Source: Providencia rettgeri (lineage in GTDB: Bacteria; Pseudomonadota; Gammaproteobacteria; Enterobacterales; Enterobacteriaceae). From it: a DNA stretch of 64,000 nt. A program made the position numbers and the translations under genes. The stretch is taken from the NCBI RefSeq assembly GCF_001874625.1, contig NZ_CP017671.1:3038001-3102000 (forward strand), given 5' to 3'. A model generated the notes under the pieces. That model saw only the letters and a list, made by a program, of their open reading frames with translations. It had not been told where the DNA came from and searched no databases. Shown here piece by piece: positions 37,264 to 47,562 of this stretch; the stretch's first letter is position 1, and each line of letters opens with the position of its first letter.

Positions 37264-37907
37264 CCAAACCTTTGATCCAAATTGCATTAGACCAAACTGA
37301 CTTACAATCCGCTTTAAACGTCGCTGAAAATGTGCACTCCTTTGTCGATATTATTGAAGTAGGAACAATTTTAGCCTTTGCGGAAGGAATGAATGCCGTT
37401 GCCACGTTACGCAAACAATACCCAAACCATATTATTGTTTGTGATATGAAAACTACCGATGGCGGTGCCATTCTTTCCCGTATGGCCTTTGAGGCTGGTG
37501 CAGATTGGATCACCGTTTCCGCGGCGGCTCATATCGCCACTATCGCCGCCTGTAAAAAAGTCGCCGATGAATTTAACCGGGAAATCCAAATCGAAATCTA
37601 TGGTAATTGGACATTTGAAGATGCTAAAAACTGGGTTGAACTTGGTATCTCACAAGCCATATACCACCGGTCTCGTGATGCTGAACTCGCTGGTATTGGT
37701 TGGACTAACGAAGATATTGAAAAAATGCGTCAGCTTTCTGACCTTGGGCTAGAACTGTCTATCACTGGCGGTATCGTTCCTGAGGATATCCACTTATTCA
37801 ATGGCATCAAAGCGAAAGCGTTTATCGCTGGGAGAGCCTTAGTTGGTGAAACAGGGAAGCAGACCGCAGAAGCATTGCGTGAACAAATCAATCGCTTTTG
37901 GAAATAG
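37260..37907 (+). CDS. ulaD: 3-keto-L-gulonate-6-phosphate decarboxylase UlaD
   Basis: 215-aa TIM-barrel enzyme of the orotidine-5'-phosphate decarboxylase suprafamily, converting 3-keto-L-gulonate-6-phosphate to L-xylulose-5-phosphate. Catalytic-region motifs QIALDQTDL, IVCDMKTTDGG (with Asp-Lys), EIYGNWTFEDA, YHRSRDAELAG and SITGGI are present. Length matches E. coli UlaD (216). It ends the ula operon here; ulaE and ulaF are absent. Translational coupling to the HAD gene is indicated by ATGA. Confidence 0.94.
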   Translation: MTKPLIQIALDQTDLQSALNVAENVHSFVDIIEVGTILAFAEGMNAVATLRKQYPNHIIVCDMKTTDGGAILSRMAFEAGADWITVSAAAHIATIAACKKVADEFNREIQIEIYGNWTFEDAKNWVELGISQAIYHRSRDAELAGIGWTNEDIEKMRQLSDLGLELSITGGIVPEDIHLFNGIKAKAFIAGRALVGETGKQTAEALREQINRFWK

Positions 37908-37923
37908 TGTTTTCGCCCCCACT

Positions 37924-37962
37924 CGCTAAAAAAACAGGCCAGAAGAAAAATCAACTGGCCTG
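37924..37962 (-). terminator. purL terminator
   Basis: CAGGCCA (37935-37941) pairs with TGGCCTG (37956-37962); on the minus strand it is followed by seven T. It lies between convergent purL and ulaD. Confidence 0.85.
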
Positions 37963-37983
37963 ATAAACAACCTTAATTAACTA

Positions 37984-40900
37984 TTAACCTAATTGTTTAC
38001 GTGCATTACGGAAAATTCGCATCCATGGGCTATCTTCTCCCCAGTTTTCAGGGTGCCATGAGTTACTCACCGTACGGAAAACACGCTCTGGGTGAGGCAT
38101 CATAATAGTGGCTCGCCCATCTTTTGTGGTAACCGAAGTGATCCCATTAACTGACCCATTCGGGTTAGCTGGATACTGCTCAGTCACTTGACCATAATTA
38201 TTCACAAAACGCATGGCTACTAGCCCATTGTCTTCTAACTGCTGTAAATGTGCCGCACCACGAGCCTCTACCTGCCCCTCGCCATGAGAAACCGCTATCG
38301 CCATGCGAGAGCCAGCCATATTTTGCAGCAATAATGACGGGCTATTCGCAATTTCAACTAAACTAAAGCGGGCTTCAAAACGTTCTGAGCGGTTACGAAC
38401 AAAACGTGGCCAGTACTCTGCTCCTGGGATCAGCTCATGTAAGTTTGACATCATTTGGCAACCATTACAGACCCCTAAGGATAAGGTATCAGGACGATTA
38501 AAGAATGCCGCAAACTCATCACGAACTTTATTATTGAACAAAATTGATTTTGCCCAACCTTCCCCCGCCCCTAATACATCACCATAAGAGAAGCCGCCAC
38601 AAGCTACCAGTGTTTGGAATTGACTCAGGGATAAATTCCCCGCTAACAAGTCACTCATATGAACATCAACCGCATCAAAACCTGCACGGTCAAAAGCGGC
38701 TGCCATTTCAACATGAGAGTTAACACCTTGTTCGCGCAATACCGCCACTTTTGGACGTACACCTGATAAAATATATGGCGCGGCGACGTCATCTTCAATA
38801 TCAAAAGTCAGATGAGCATGTAAACCAGGGTCTTGGTCATCTTGTTTCATCGCGTGCTCTTCATCAGCACACACTTCGTTATCACGCAGACGTTGCATTT
38901 GCCATGTTGTTTCAGCCCACCATTGGCGCAGTTGGCTACGAGAGCCATGATAAACCACCGTATCGCGACTATTAATTATCACCGCATCATCTTGCGTCGC
39001 CGTCCCCAAATAATGAATACAAGAGGCCAAGCCAGCCTGAGCAAAGCATTCTTCTACATAAGATTTATCCGCGCCATTAATTTGGATCACAGCTCCAAGT
39101 TCTTCATTGAATAACGCGGCAAGAGTGTCTTCATCGAATGAGCTAATATCAACATTGATCCCACAGTGCCCTGCAAAAGCCATTTCCGCTAATGTGACAA
39201 ACAAACCGCCATCTGAACGGTCGTGATAAGCGAGTAATTTTTGCTCTGATAATAATTTCTGCACAGTATTAAAGAAGCCGAGCAGCAACTCAGGGCTGCG
39301 TACATCAGGGGCTTTGTTGCCTAATTGGCGATAAACTTGTGCGAGTGCAGAACCACCTAATGCATTGTGGCCTTGACCAAGGTCAATCAATAATAATGCG
39401 TTATCTGTCGATGTTTTTAATTCAGGAGTCACTGTTAAACGCACATCTTCTACACGCCCAAATGCAGTGATCACCAATGAGAGTGGTGACGTCATTTCAC
39501 GTTCCTCACCCTCATGTTGCCAACGTGTTTTCATTGACATTGAGTCTTTACCAACAGGGATGGTTAACCCTAATGCAGGGCAAAGCTCTTCACCGACGGC
39601 TTTAACCGCTTCATATAACCCAGCATCTTCCCCTGGATGCCCTGCTGCTGCCATCCAGTTTGCTGACAATTTGACGCGTTTTAAATCTTGAACGTAAGAA
39701 CAGGCGATATTTGTTAACGCTTCACCGACAGCCATACGTGCAGAGGCCGCGAAATCTAATAGTGCTACCGGCGTTCTTTCGCCGATAGACATCGACTCAC
39801 CATAGTAGCTATCTAAGCTTGCTGTTGTTACTGCGCAATCTGCAACAGGGATCTGCCATGGCCCGACCATTTGGTCGCGAGCGACCATCCCGGTAACGGT
39901 ACGGTCACCAATCGTAATTAAGAACGTTTTCTCAGCCACCGCAGGTAAATGAAGTACACGTTTAACCGCTTCATTTAGGTTAATCGTTGTTCTATCTAAT
40001 GCATCGGCTTCTGCTTTCAGGGTTTTCACATCCCTAAGCATTTTCGGCGTTTTACCCAGTAGCACATCCAACGGCATATCAATAGGTTGATTATTAAAAT
40101 GCTGGTCATTTAGCGTTAAATGGCGTTCTTCTGTTGCTTCACCAATCACTGCAAATGGCGCACGCTCACGCTCACAAATTGCCGTAAATACAGGAAGCTG
40201 TTCTGGTGAAACAGCCATAACATAGCGTTCTTGTGACTCATTACACCACACTTCTAATGGGCTCATTCCCGGCTCATCATTGAGGATTTTACGCAGTTCA
40301 AAGCGACCTCCACGGCCCCCATCACTGACTAGCTCAGGCATAGCATTTGACAGACCACCAGCGCCCACATCATGAATAAATAAGATTGGGTTATCATCAC
40401 CAAGCTGCCAACACCTATCGATAACCTCTTGGCAGCGACGCTCCATCTCTGCATTATCACGTTGCACGGAGGCAAAATCTAAATCAGCATCGGATTGACC
40501 TGACGCCATAGATGATGCAGCACCTCCCCCTAAACCAATATTCATGGAAGGGCCGCCAAGTACTACTAATTTAGCACCTACGGTGATCTCACCTTTTTGA
40601 ACATGGTCCGCTCGGATATTACCAATACCGCCCGCTAGCATAATTGGTTTGTGGTAGCCTCGTAATTCTTCACCATTATGGCTGTTAACTTTTTCTTCAT
40701 AGGTACGGAAGTAACCCAATAACGCAGGACGGCCAAACTCATTATTAAATGCCGCCCCCCCAAGAGGCCCTTCCATCATAATGTCCAGCGCAGTAACAAT
40801 CCGCTCAGGTTTACCGAAATCCTCTTCCCATGGCTGCTCAAAGCCCGGAATTCGTAAGTTAGAAACAGAAAAACCAACTAAGCCTGCTTTTGGTTTTGCA

Positions 40901-41871
40901 CCACGACCTGTGGCCCCTTCATCACGAATTTCACCACCAGACCCTGTTGCAGCACCAGGCCACGGAGAGATTGCCGTTGGGTGGTTGTGTGTCTCTACTT
41001 TCATTAAAATATGTGCATCTTCTTGATGATAACGATAAGTGCGCCCTTCTGGATCAGGGAAGAAGCGGCCAACTGATGAGCCTTCCATTACCGCAGCATT
41101 ATCTTTATATGCAGATAAAACGTGATCAGGTGTTTTCTCAAAGGTATTTTTAATCATTTTAAACAGCGATTTCGGCTGTTCTTCACCGTCAATAACCCAA
41201 TCTGCGTTAAAAATTTTATGGCGGCAGTGTTCTGAGTTTGCTTGTGCAAACATATATAATTCAACGTCTGTTGGGTTACGCTTCAAGCCTGTAAAAGCAT
41301 TTAGCAGATAATCTATTTCATCATCAGCCAATGCTAACCCCATTTCTTTATTTGCTGTTTCTAATGCAAGGCGTCCACCAGCAATAATATCAACCACTTT
41401 CATGGGAGCTGGTTGTTGCTGCGCAAACAACGCACTGGCTTGTTCAAAAGAAGAAAAAATAGTTTCCATCATGCGGTCATGCAAAATAGTGATTACATCA
41501 TGCCATTGTTCTTGGGTTAAGTTGTCCCCTTGAACATAGTAAGCAATTCCGCGTTCAATACGTTTCACTTGAGTAAGACCGCAGTTATGCGCGATATCCG
41601 TTGCTTTAGAAGACCATGGAGAAATCGTCCCCGGACGTGGGGTCACTAGAATCAGCTTACCGAATGGGTCATGCTCCGCCAGAGAAGGACCATACTTTAA
41701 CAAACTGCTCAGTTTGCCTTGCTCACTTTCACTTAACGGCGCTGACAGCTCAGCAAAGTGCATATATTCAGCATAAATATCCGTAACAGGGAGCTGTTTT
41801 TCTGCGAACAGCGCCAAAAGGCGGGTAATACGAAATGCTGATAGAGCAGGTGAACCACGCAAAATTTCCAT
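37984..41871 (-). CDS. purL: Phosphoribosylformylglycinamidine synthase PurL
   Basis: 1295-aa large-form FGAM synthase, identical in length to E. coli PurL, catalysing the fourth step of purine synthesis with glutamine and ATP. Visible parts are the N-terminal PurS-like region, the ATP domain motifs [20 protein letters not shown] and [10 protein letters not shown], a second AIRS-type domain ([13 protein letters not shown]) and the C-terminal glutamine amidotransferase with nucleophile [12 protein letters not shown] and MPHPERVFR. Start 41871 gives the family [12 protein letters not shown]-terminus. A PurR box lies upstream. Confidence 0.97.
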   Translation of the reverse strand: MEILRGSPALSAFRITRLLALFAEKQLPVTDIYAEYMHFAELSAPLSESEQGKLSSLLKYGPSLAEHDPFGKLILVTPRPGTISPWSSKATDIAHNCGLTQVKRIERGIAYYVQGDNLTQEQWHDVITILHDRMMETIFSSFEQASALFAQQQPAPMKVVDIIAGGRLALETANKEMGLALADDEIDYLLNAFTGLKRNPTDVELYMFAQANSEHCRHKIFNADWVIDGEEQPKSLFKMIKNTFEKTPDHVLSAYKDNAAVMEGSSVGRFFPDPEGRTYRYHQEDAHILMKVETHNHPTAISPWPGAATGSGGEIRDEGATGRGAKPKAGLVGFSVSNLRIPGFEQPWEEDFGKPERIVTALDIMMEGPLGGAAFNNEFGRPALLGYFRTYEEKVNSHNGEELRGYHKPIMLAGGIGNIRADHVQKGEITVGAKLVVLGGPSMNIGLGGGAASSMASGQSDADLDFASVQRDNAEMERRCQEVIDRCWQLGDDNPILFIHDVGAGGLSNAMPELVSDGGRGGRFELRKILNDEPGMSPLEVWCNESQERYVMAVSPEQLPVFTAICERERAPFAVIGEATEERHLTLNDQHFNNQPIDMPLDVLLGKTPKMLRDVKTLKAEADALDRTTINLNEAVKRVLHLPAVAEKTFLITIGDRTVTGMVARDQMVGPWQIPVADCAVTTASLDSYYGESMSIGERTPVALLDFAASARMAVGEALTNIACSYVQDLKRVKLSANWMAAAGHPGEDAGLYEAVKAVGEELCPALGLTIPVGKDSMSMKTRWQHEGEEREMTSPLSLVITAFGRVEDVRLTVTPELKTSTDNALLLIDLGQGHNALGGSALAQVYRQLGNKAPDVRSPELLLGFFNTVQKLLSEQKLLAYHDRSDGGLFVTLAEMAFAGHCGINVDISSFDEDTLAALFNEELGAVIQINGADKSYVEECFAQAGLASCIHYLGTATQDDAVIINSRDTVVYHGSRSQLRQWWAETTWQMQRLRDNEVCADEEHAMKQDDQDPGLHAHLTFDIEDDVAAPYILSGVRPKVAVLREQGVNSHVEMAAAFDRAGFDAVDVHMSDLLAGNLSLSQFQTLVACGGFSYGDVLGAGEGWAKSILFNNKVRDEFAAFFNRPDTLSLGVCNGCQMMSNLHELIPGAEYWPRFVRNRSERFEARFSLVEIANSPSLLLQNMAGSRMAIAVSHGEGQVEARGAAHLQQLEDNGLVAMRFVNNYGQVTEQYPANPNGSVNGITSVTTKDGRATIMMPHPERVFRTVSNSWHPENWGEDSPWMRIFRNARKQLG

Positions 41872-41954
41872 AGTCTTAATTTCTCTCTTTTAAACGCCAG
41901 CCCTGAACATAAAGCAGGGAAACCGAAGGACATTATAGAGCAATGTTCATCAAT

Positions 41955-41970
41955 ACGAAACCGTTTGCGT
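41955..41970. promoter_or_regulatory. PurR box upstream of purL
   Basis: On the minus strand the site reads ACGCAAACGGTTTCGT, two mismatches from the PurR consensus, and matches the E. coli purL box as I recall it. It lies about 84 bp before the purL start. Confidence 0.85.
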
Positions 41971-42140
41971 GATTAAAAATGAAGCGGTTAGTTAAATATT
42001 ATTATGTGCTAAATACGATAATATAGGTTGCACCGATCTTGATTGTTGAGCAAAATAGCCAACCACTGGAATTATAACCATTACTTAGCCATACTCTTTT
42101 TAGGTATACCAGCACCAGTTAATGCACGAGAAACTATTAT

Positions 42141-43805
42141 TTGAATAACTTAAAAGTTAACTATCTAATCATCCTAGTTATCACGCTACTGGCTACAATG
42201 GTCATTGGTTTTAACGTCCGTTGGCCAAATACACAAGATTCACAAATTAATAGAATTATATCTCAAGGTGAATTACGTATTAGTGCTGTTAGCTCACCAC
42301 TTATCTATATAGATGAGCAAAAACAGTTGCGCGGATTTGACTATGAACTCGCCCAAGGGTTTGCCTCATATCTTGGTGTTAAACTAAAAATCACCATTCG
42401 CCCAAATTTTGAGCAGATTTTTGATGATCTTGAAAATGGGGATGCAGATATCGCTGTCGCTGGGCTACTTTATAATAAAGAAAGGTTAGCAAAAACTAAA
42501 ACTGGACCAAGTTACCTTAATGTCACCCAGCAACTCGTATATAGAAAGGGAACCACGAGGCCAAAATCTTTCAATGATATTGATGGCAAACTACTGGTCA
42601 CCTCTGGTACCGCCCATGCTAGCACGCTAAAGGAGCTTGCTAAGGAATACCCAAATCTAAAATGGGAAGAAACATCTCAATATACTACAAATCAAATACT
42701 TGAGATGCTAGCTGATGGTGAAATCGATTATACACTAGAAGATTCTATCGCCATCGCTTTACAGCAGCGCATCCATCCTCAAATTGCTGTCGCTTTTGAC
42801 CTATTAGATGACCATGCTGTTACCTGGTATATGCGACGTAGTCAAGAAAATAGCTTAGATGCCGCATTACTGGACTTTTTCAATCTCAGCAATGAAAGTG
42901 AATTATTAGCACGGTTAAATGAAAAGTATTTTAGCCACGTAGAGTCATTCGATTACTTTGATACCATGGCATTTATTAAAGCTATCGATAATAAACTACC
43001 TGACTACCAACCTTTATTTGAAAAATATGCCCAAGAGATAGATTGGAAACTACTCGCAGCAATTGCATGGCAAGAATCTCACTGGGACCCCCTTGCAACT
43101 TCTCCTACCGGGGTTCGTGGCTTAATGATGTTAACAAAGCCAACGGCAGCAACGATGGGAATTGCCGATAGGTTAGACGCAGAAGAAAGTATTAAAGGCG
43201 GTGCTGCTTATATTGCTTATATAATGGACCGGTTACCCGAAACCATCGCAGAAGATGACCGAATTTGGTTCGCTCTTTCAGCTTATAATATGGGATATGG
43301 CCATATGCAGGATGTGCGTAAACTAACGGAAATGCTAGGTGGGGACCCAAATCGGTGGTTTGATGTTAAAGCACGGTTACCATTACTGACCCAAAAGAAA
43401 TATTATTCACAGCTAACCTATGGCTATGCTCGTGGGCATGAGGCTTATCGCTATGTTGAAAATATTCGTCGATATCATCAAAGCCTAGTCGGTTATTTGC
43501 AAAGCCGAGAAAGAAAACAACATACGCTTGATATTGCTCAAAAGTCATTAACTTACTTGATTTCGCCTGATAACTTAAAAACTACAGGGGCTAACCCAAC
43601 TGAAAATCAGTCACCTACTACAGAAAAAGTTAGCATTAAAAACCTGGGGGCGATGAGCTCCTCTAACCAAACACCTAAAATCCATAACATGGAAAAGCTA
43701 TCCTTAGGCCATTATTTGATTTCGCCTTATTCATTACAAGATGAAACAGAGACTGATAACCCAGTACCAGTTCCACCACTTAAATCCCCAGATAACCCGC
43801 TTTAA
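42141..43805 (+). CDS. mltF: Membrane-bound lytic murein transglycosylase F (MltF)
   Basis: 554-aa peptidoglycan lytic transglycosylase. An N-terminal signal or anchor (about 5-23) precedes an SBP_bac_3-like regulatory domain (about 40-265; SPLIYIDEQKQLRGFDYELAQGF). The SLT catalytic domain (about 290-460) has the catalytic Glu in AAIAWQESHWDP and AYNMGYGHM, LTYGYARGHEAYRYV. The long C-terminal tail is low-complexity and unlike E. coli. The start appears to be TTG at 42141, giving NNLKVNYL, parallel to E. coli MKKLKINYL; no ATG fits. It is divergent from purL as in E. coli. Confidence 0.92.
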   Translation: MNNLKVNYLIILVITLLATMVIGFNVRWPNTQDSQINRIISQGELRISAVSSPLIYIDEQKQLRGFDYELAQGFASYLGVKLKITIRPNFEQIFDDLENGDADIAVAGLLYNKERLAKTKTGPSYLNVTQQLVYRKGTTRPKSFNDIDGKLLVTSGTAHASTLKELAKEYPNLKWEETSQYTTNQILEMLADGEIDYTLEDSIAIALQQRIHPQIAVAFDLLDDHAVTWYMRRSQENSLDAALLDFFNLSNESELLARLNEKYFSHVESFDYFDTMAFIKAIDNKLPDYQPLFEKYAQEIDWKLLAAIAWQESHWDPLATSPTGVRGLMMLTKPTAATMGIADRLDAEESIKGGAAYIAYIMDRLPETIAEDDRIWFALSAYNMGYGHMQDVRKLTEMLGGDPNRWFDVKARLPLLTQKKYYSQLTYGYARGHEAYRYVENIRRYHQSLVGYLQSRERKQHTLDIAQKSLTYLISPDNLKTTGANPTENQSPTTEKVSIKNLGAMSSSNQTPKIHNMEKLSLGHYLISPYSLQDETETDNPVPVPPLKSPDNPL

Positions 43806-43846
43806 ACCTACGAATTAATAGCAAATCGGATAGTGAAATAACACCG

Positions 43847-44338
43847 CTAACTCTGTTGACGCTTTTGTGCTTTTTTCTGCTCTCTGCGCATTTTAAAAAA
43901 AGCACTAAGCATTGAAGAACACTTTTCGGCTAAGACTCCGCCAGTCACATCCACATAATGATTTAACCCAGCTTGCCCCATAATATTAATATAAGAACCA
44001 CAAGCCCCTGTTTTAAAATCTTTAGCGCCATACACGACACGACCAATTCGGCTGTGAATTATCGCTCCTGCACACATGATGCAAGGCTCTAATGTGACAT
44101 ATAATGTGGTATCTAATAAACGGTAGTTGCTCAGAGCTTGCCCTGCTTGTTGCAAAGCAATAATTTCAGCATGGGCTGTCGGGTTGTGGTCAATAATGGA
44201 ACGATTCCAGCCTGAAGCAATTAGTTGATTATCTTTAACAAGTAACGCCCCCACCGGGATTTCGCCTATCTCTTGCGCTTTCAACGCTAGCTCTAGGGCT
44301 TGTTGCATCCAAAACTCATCAATTTCTATTTGCGTCAC
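43847..44338 (-). CDS. tadA: tRNA-specific adenosine deaminase TadA
   Basis: 163-aa zinc deaminase that makes inosine at the wobble position of tRNA-Arg(ACG). The catalytic motif PTAHAEIIAL (His and Glu) and zinc cysteines in PCIMCAGAIIHSRIGRVVYGA are intact, and the basic C-terminus FFKMRREQKKAQ matches TadA. Length is near E. coli TadA (167). It is convergent with mltF, as in E. coli. Confidence 0.95.
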   Translation of the reverse strand: MTQIEIDEFWMQQALELALKAQEIGEIPVGALLVKDNQLIASGWNRSIIDHNPTAHAEIIALQQAGQALSNYRLLDTTLYVTLEPCIMCAGAIIHSRIGRVVYGAKDFKTGACGSYINIMGQAGLNHYVDVTGGVLAEKCSSMLSAFFKMRREQKKAQKRQQS

Positions 44339-44431
44339 TCTTACCTCTGTTCAATACATTTTATGTATTGATTATCCCGAAATGTTAGAGTGACTGCAAT
44401 TTGAAATAGTCGACACCCGTATCATCTTCAG

Positions 44432-45079
44432 CTAATTGCTAAAAATAGCTAATTTTGCGGCAAACCCCATGAAGAACGCCCCAACCGTACAGTTTCCTAA
44501 CTTCGCCAGCACTTGTTTTTCACGTAAAAAACGCGCAATTAAGTAACCACTAAAAATCAGTAAGCTCAGATATAAAAAGCTAACAGCTTCCAAAATGGTG
44601 GCTAATACCAAGTAAGGTACCCATGCATGAGAATAATTAAAATCTATAAACTGAATAAAAAATGAAATATAAAATAAAATGGCCTTAGGGTTAGTTAAAC
44701 TGAGTACTAAAGCCCGAGTGAAATATTTCTCAGCTTTAATTTCTATCGTACTTTGTTCAGAAGACATTGATTTCTTTTGTAAAAAAGTAGCATACAAAAT
44801 TTTGCAGCCTAAATACAATAAATAAGCAGCCCCTAAGTAACGAACAATGGTGAATAGAGTCGGTGATGCTTTAATCAGTGATGCGACACCAATAAAAGAA
44901 AGGAAAATCAGGATTGCATCCCCAGTAAATACCCCTATTGCAGCGCGGTACCCTGCTCGAGTACCATGTGATGTACTTGTTTTTAATACATAAAGCGAGT
45001 TTGGCCCCGGTACAATGATAATTAATATTAACCCTGCCAAATACGTCCAAAAATTCAATACACCTAGGTTTTCAAACAT
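44432..45079 (-). CDS. leuE: LysE/RhtB-family amino-acid exporter, LeuE-like
   Basis: 215-aa membrane protein with about six hydrophobic segments and the LysE-family signature [16 protein letters not shown] near the N-terminus. [19 protein letters not shown] and [20 protein letters not shown] closely resemble E. coli LeuE (YeaS), which exports leucine and related amino acids. ATG 45079 with AGGG 7 nt upstream is preferred to ATG 45085. It is not in this position in E. coli. Substrate is by resemblance. Confidence 0.8.
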   Translation of the reverse strand: MFENLGVLNFWTYLAGLILIIIVPGPNSLYVLKTSTSHGTRAGYRAAIGVFTGDAILIFLSFIGVASLIKASPTLFTIVRYLGAAYLLYLGCKILYATFLQKKSMSSEQSTIEIKAEKYFTRALVLSLTNPKAILFYISFFIQFIDFNYSHAWVPYLVLATILEAVSFLYLSLLIFSGYLIARFLREKQVLAKLGNCTVGAFFMGFAAKLAIFSN

Positions 45080-45394
45080 AGCCATACCCTAATAATTTTT
45101 TATTATTACTACCATAACTTTTGTTGTCTGAAAATATTTATTCAAGTGAATGTTATCGGTAAATATTAATCACTTAATTTTCTTTTACATTCAAGGTTAA
45201 TAATTCAACTCAATTTTTATCAGCAATTTAATTGGCGATATATCAATAACTACTTCATGCATAACAAGTTATTTAGGGGAGGTCGTTCCTCATAATTAAT
45301 AACTTTAGCCACTTCGTCAGATAAAGGAGCATAGATTATGAGTAAGCAGTCCCTCAAATTTGAGTGAAATACCTGACAACAGGTAAGGGCTAAA
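45080..45394. other. Intergenic region, no clear gene
   Basis: These 315 AT-rich bases hold no convincing gene. A nine-codon ORF MSKQSLKFE at 45338-45367 has a strong AAAGGAGC site, and a small hairpin ACCTG-ACAA-CAGGT follows at 45371-45384. It could be a leader peptide or chance; nothing downstream on the plus strand would be controlled by it. Confidence 0.25.
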
Positions 45395-45742
45395 TTACTT
45401 GTACATTGCTTCATTTATAGTACCGGACACATTGTCCAGATCAATACAATTGAATGTTAGTGTTCTATCCTCCATCAACACCCTAATAGAATATAACTTC
45501 TCCATTGAAGCCCCTATTTTCTGTGGATACACAGCATAAGGTATTAATTGTTCTTTTTGCCACTCTTTGCAAGATTTAAAATCACCTAGCCCTTTAACTT
45601 TTATGAGTTGCTTATAAGGGCTTACTACTTCTGGCTTTTTATTGTTATCTAACATCGCCTGTAGTTCATCCAAGCTGTAGGTAGTCGCCATTACAGACGA
45701 TTGAAAACATATGAACAACACAACTGCTAGTATCCTTTTCAT
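45395..45742 (-). CDS. Small periplasmic protein of unknown function
   Basis: 115-aa protein with a clear Sec signal peptide (KRILAVVLFICFQSSVMATT; cut near residue 18). The mature part has two cysteines, in FKSCKEWQK and TFNCIDLDN, which could form a disulfide. I do not recognise the family. ATG 45742 is chosen because the signal peptide starts there; GGTG lies upstream. It stands alone, divergent from another small exported protein at 45920. Confidence 0.6.
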   Translation of the reverse strand: MKRILAVVLFICFQSSVMATTYSLDELQAMLDNNKKPEVVSPYKQLIKVKGLGDFKSCKEWQKEQLIPYAVYPQKIGASMEKLYSIRVLMEDRTLTFNCIDLDNVSGTINEAMYK

Positions 45743-45919
45743 CTCACACCATCCCATTAATTAATTTCAGTGATGTTAGCGTAGAGGAAATGCAAATTGA
45801 AGCAAACCTGCCGAGTTTCGCTAGACACACTTAAACTAACTACCTTTACATAACTTGTAACCCATTTAACCTTCATTTGATAGCATCCCGTTTTATACAT
45901 CACAATGGAGTGTTTTTTT

Positions 45920-46198
45920 ATGCGCAAATATATTGCACCTTTAGCTGTAATTTCAGTCACACTATCTACGTTCGCTATGGCCAATTCCATACAAACTTCA
46001 TCTGAATCGGTAGAAGTCAAAGAGGGTGTTATCAATGCTCCTGAAATCACTATCAAATTAAACGGGAAGCAATCTAGCAATGAACCACAGGAAAAAATTA
46101 TTGTAGAAGCTGATTCTATCGAAATTGTCGATGGAGAACTTCGAGCTAAAGGCGCTAAGTTATATGAGCAGGATAAGAAAATAGAATCGAATAAATAA
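45920..46198 (+). CDS. Small exported protein of unknown function
   Basis: 92-aa protein with a signal peptide (RKYIAPLAVISVTLSTFAMA, cut before NSI). The mature part is about 70 residues, acidic and rich in beta-type repeats (SVEVKEGVIN, KIIVEADSIEIVDGELRAKG), without cysteines. The phrase ADSIEIVDGELRAKG loosely recalls LPS-transport (LptA/OstA) repeats, but this is too short to assign. ATG 45920 has GGAG 9 nt upstream. A hairpin follows the stop. Confidence 0.55.
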   Translation: MRKYIAPLAVISVTLSTFAMANSIQTSSESVEVKEGVINAPEITIKLNGKQSSNEPQEKIIVEADSIEIVDGELRAKGAKLYEQDKKIESNK

Positions 46199-46202
46199 TT
46201 TA

Positions 46203-46239
46203 TTGCCCAAGCTAGCTAGATCATCTATGGCTTGGGCAA
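46203..46239. terminator. Stem-loop after the small exported protein gene
   Basis: TTGCCCAAGC (46203-46212) pairs perfectly with GCTTGGGCAA (46230-46239). The plus strand lacks a T run, so termination is uncertain. Confidence 0.45.
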
Positions 46240-46261
46240 CAAAAACCTGCCAAAGCAGGTT
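46240..46261 (-). terminator. Terminator for the minus-strand small ORF
   Basis: On the minus strand AACCTGC-TTTG-GCAGGTT is followed by TTTG. It lies about 50 bp after the 46313 stop, which supports real minus-strand transcription there. Confidence 0.5.
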
Positions 46262-46312
46262 CACTTTATCTTTTAGTCTTGCCAGCATTATTCTGATTAG
46301 TTTTGTTTTTTC

Positions 46313-46531
46313 TCACACAATTGACAGAGACTCGCCTAACTTACTACCTTTTAAATTCATCTGTTTCAGAAGCTCCGCATATATAGTAACCTTACCTGCT
46401 TCACTGAAATCAATGCATAGATAGTGTGATTCTTCGTATTTAGATCGACGTAGCTTGTTAAGATGATTTAAAATGATTTTAGCGGCAGTAATACAAACCT
46501 CATGTGTGTACTTGTATAAGTGGGCTTGCAT
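46313..46531 (-). CDS. Hypothetical protein, possibly 3' part of a frameshifted gene
   Basis: 72-aa ORF starting at ATG 46531 with AGGAG only two bases upstream. It shows a regular helical pattern (HEVCITAAKIILNHLNKLRR) and natural codon use, and is followed by a terminator. A 26-codon ORF immediately upstream is in the -1-related frame. One extra T near 46545 would fuse them into about 101 aa reading VDEYLGAFTALGAMQAHLYK across the join. I do not recognise the family. It may be a small gene pair or a broken single gene. Confidence 0.4.
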   Translation of the reverse strand: MQAHLYKYTHEVCITAAKIILNHLNKLRRSKYEESHYLCIDFSEAGKVTIYAELLKQMNLKGSKLGESLSIV

Positions 46532-46536
46532 GGCTC

Positions 46537-46617
46537 CTAGCGCAGTAAAGCACCTAAATATTCATCAACTGATGGTGATTTTAAGTTTTGTGTTGCTTTA
46601 TCCGACATTACTGACAT
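46537..46617 (-). CDS. 26-aa ORF upstream of the 46313 ORF
   Basis: MSVMSDKATQNL to YLGALLR, with AGGGG 7 nt before ATG 46617. Its TAG stop overlaps the Shine-Dalgarno of the next ORF. It is either a translationally coupled mini-gene or the N-terminal part of a frameshifted protein. Confidence 0.3.
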   Translation of the reverse strand: MSVMSDKATQNLKSPSVDEYLGALLR

Positions 46618-46822
46618 TGAAATGCCCCTATATAACAAAGCACTCTACTTTAAGTGCACTCACTAGGTATTTTCTAAGCTATAAAAAGGGATGCGTTGAG
46701 TTTTGTGTTACGAATTTAGATTTTTCAATATGAAATATACTGTATAAAATCACAAATACCAGACGAAAGTAACGAATAAGTGCAAGGTATAAGTTGCTAA
46801 TTATTAACTTATTTAAGTGTAA

Positions 46823-47092
<270 letters not shown>

Positions 47093-47135
47093 CCCCAATT
47101 AACCTCCCCTCGCTATTGAGCTTTAATGCTTAGAA

Positions 47136-47161
47136 AGCTGCCAGTAGATTTTCTGGCAGCT
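47136..47161. terminator. Stem-loop between convergent yfhL and acpS
   Basis: AGCTGCCAG (47136-47144) pairs perfectly with CTGGCAGCT (47153-47161). T runs are weak on both strands (TTTCT on the minus strand). It probably ends both transcripts. Confidence 0.6.
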
Positions 47162-47175
47162 AGGCATAGCATTAT

Positions 47176-47562
47176 TTAAAGATTACTTTCAATAATGACT
47201 GTAGCAGCGGCATAGTGGCGTTCGTCTGTAATCGAAACATGGAAATGTGTTGCTTTTAAGCTACCTGCAAGTTCCAGCGCAGCGCCATTTAAATTAAGTA
47301 ATGGCTTACCCAATTTATCATTTGTCACTTCGAATTGGGTAAATGCTAAACCATTGCGTATTCCTGTGCCTAATGCTTTTGCAGCAGCCTCTTTGACTGC
47401 AAAACGTTTTGCCAAAAAACGCGCTGGCTTTGATTGTTTTTGGTATTGAACGAACTCGCTTTCTGTCAGTATCCTGTTCGCTAGGCTGTCACCTGTGCGT
47501 TCAATTGCAGACTCAATGCGTGCTATTTCAACAATATCTGTACCTAACCCTACAATCGCCAT
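47176..47562 (-). CDS. acpS: Holo-[acyl-carrier-protein] synthase AcpS
   Basis: 128-aa phosphopantetheinyl transferase that converts apo-ACP to holo-ACP using CoA. The Mg/CoA motif [13 protein letters not shown] and the second motif [20 protein letters not shown] are intact. Length is near E. coli AcpS (126). Its start shares a base with the pdxJ stop (47562), so it is the last gene of the pdxJ-acpS pair, as in E. coli. Confidence 0.95.
   Translation of the reverse strand: MAIVGLGTDIVEIARIESAIERTGDSLANRILTESEFVQYQKQSKPARFLAKRFAVKEAAAKALGTGIRNGLAFTQFEVTNDKLGKPLLNLNGAALELAGSLKATHFHVSITDERHYAAATVIIESNL

Noticed and set aside
45757-46080. 107-aa minus-strand ORF opposite the small exported protein
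   Set aside because: It is antisense to a gene with a clear signal peptide and Shine-Dalgarno site and shows no protein-like pattern of its own.
46726-46760. LexA box near TACTGTATAAAAT
   Set aside because: Only one half (CTGT) is present; no ACAG at the required spacing.
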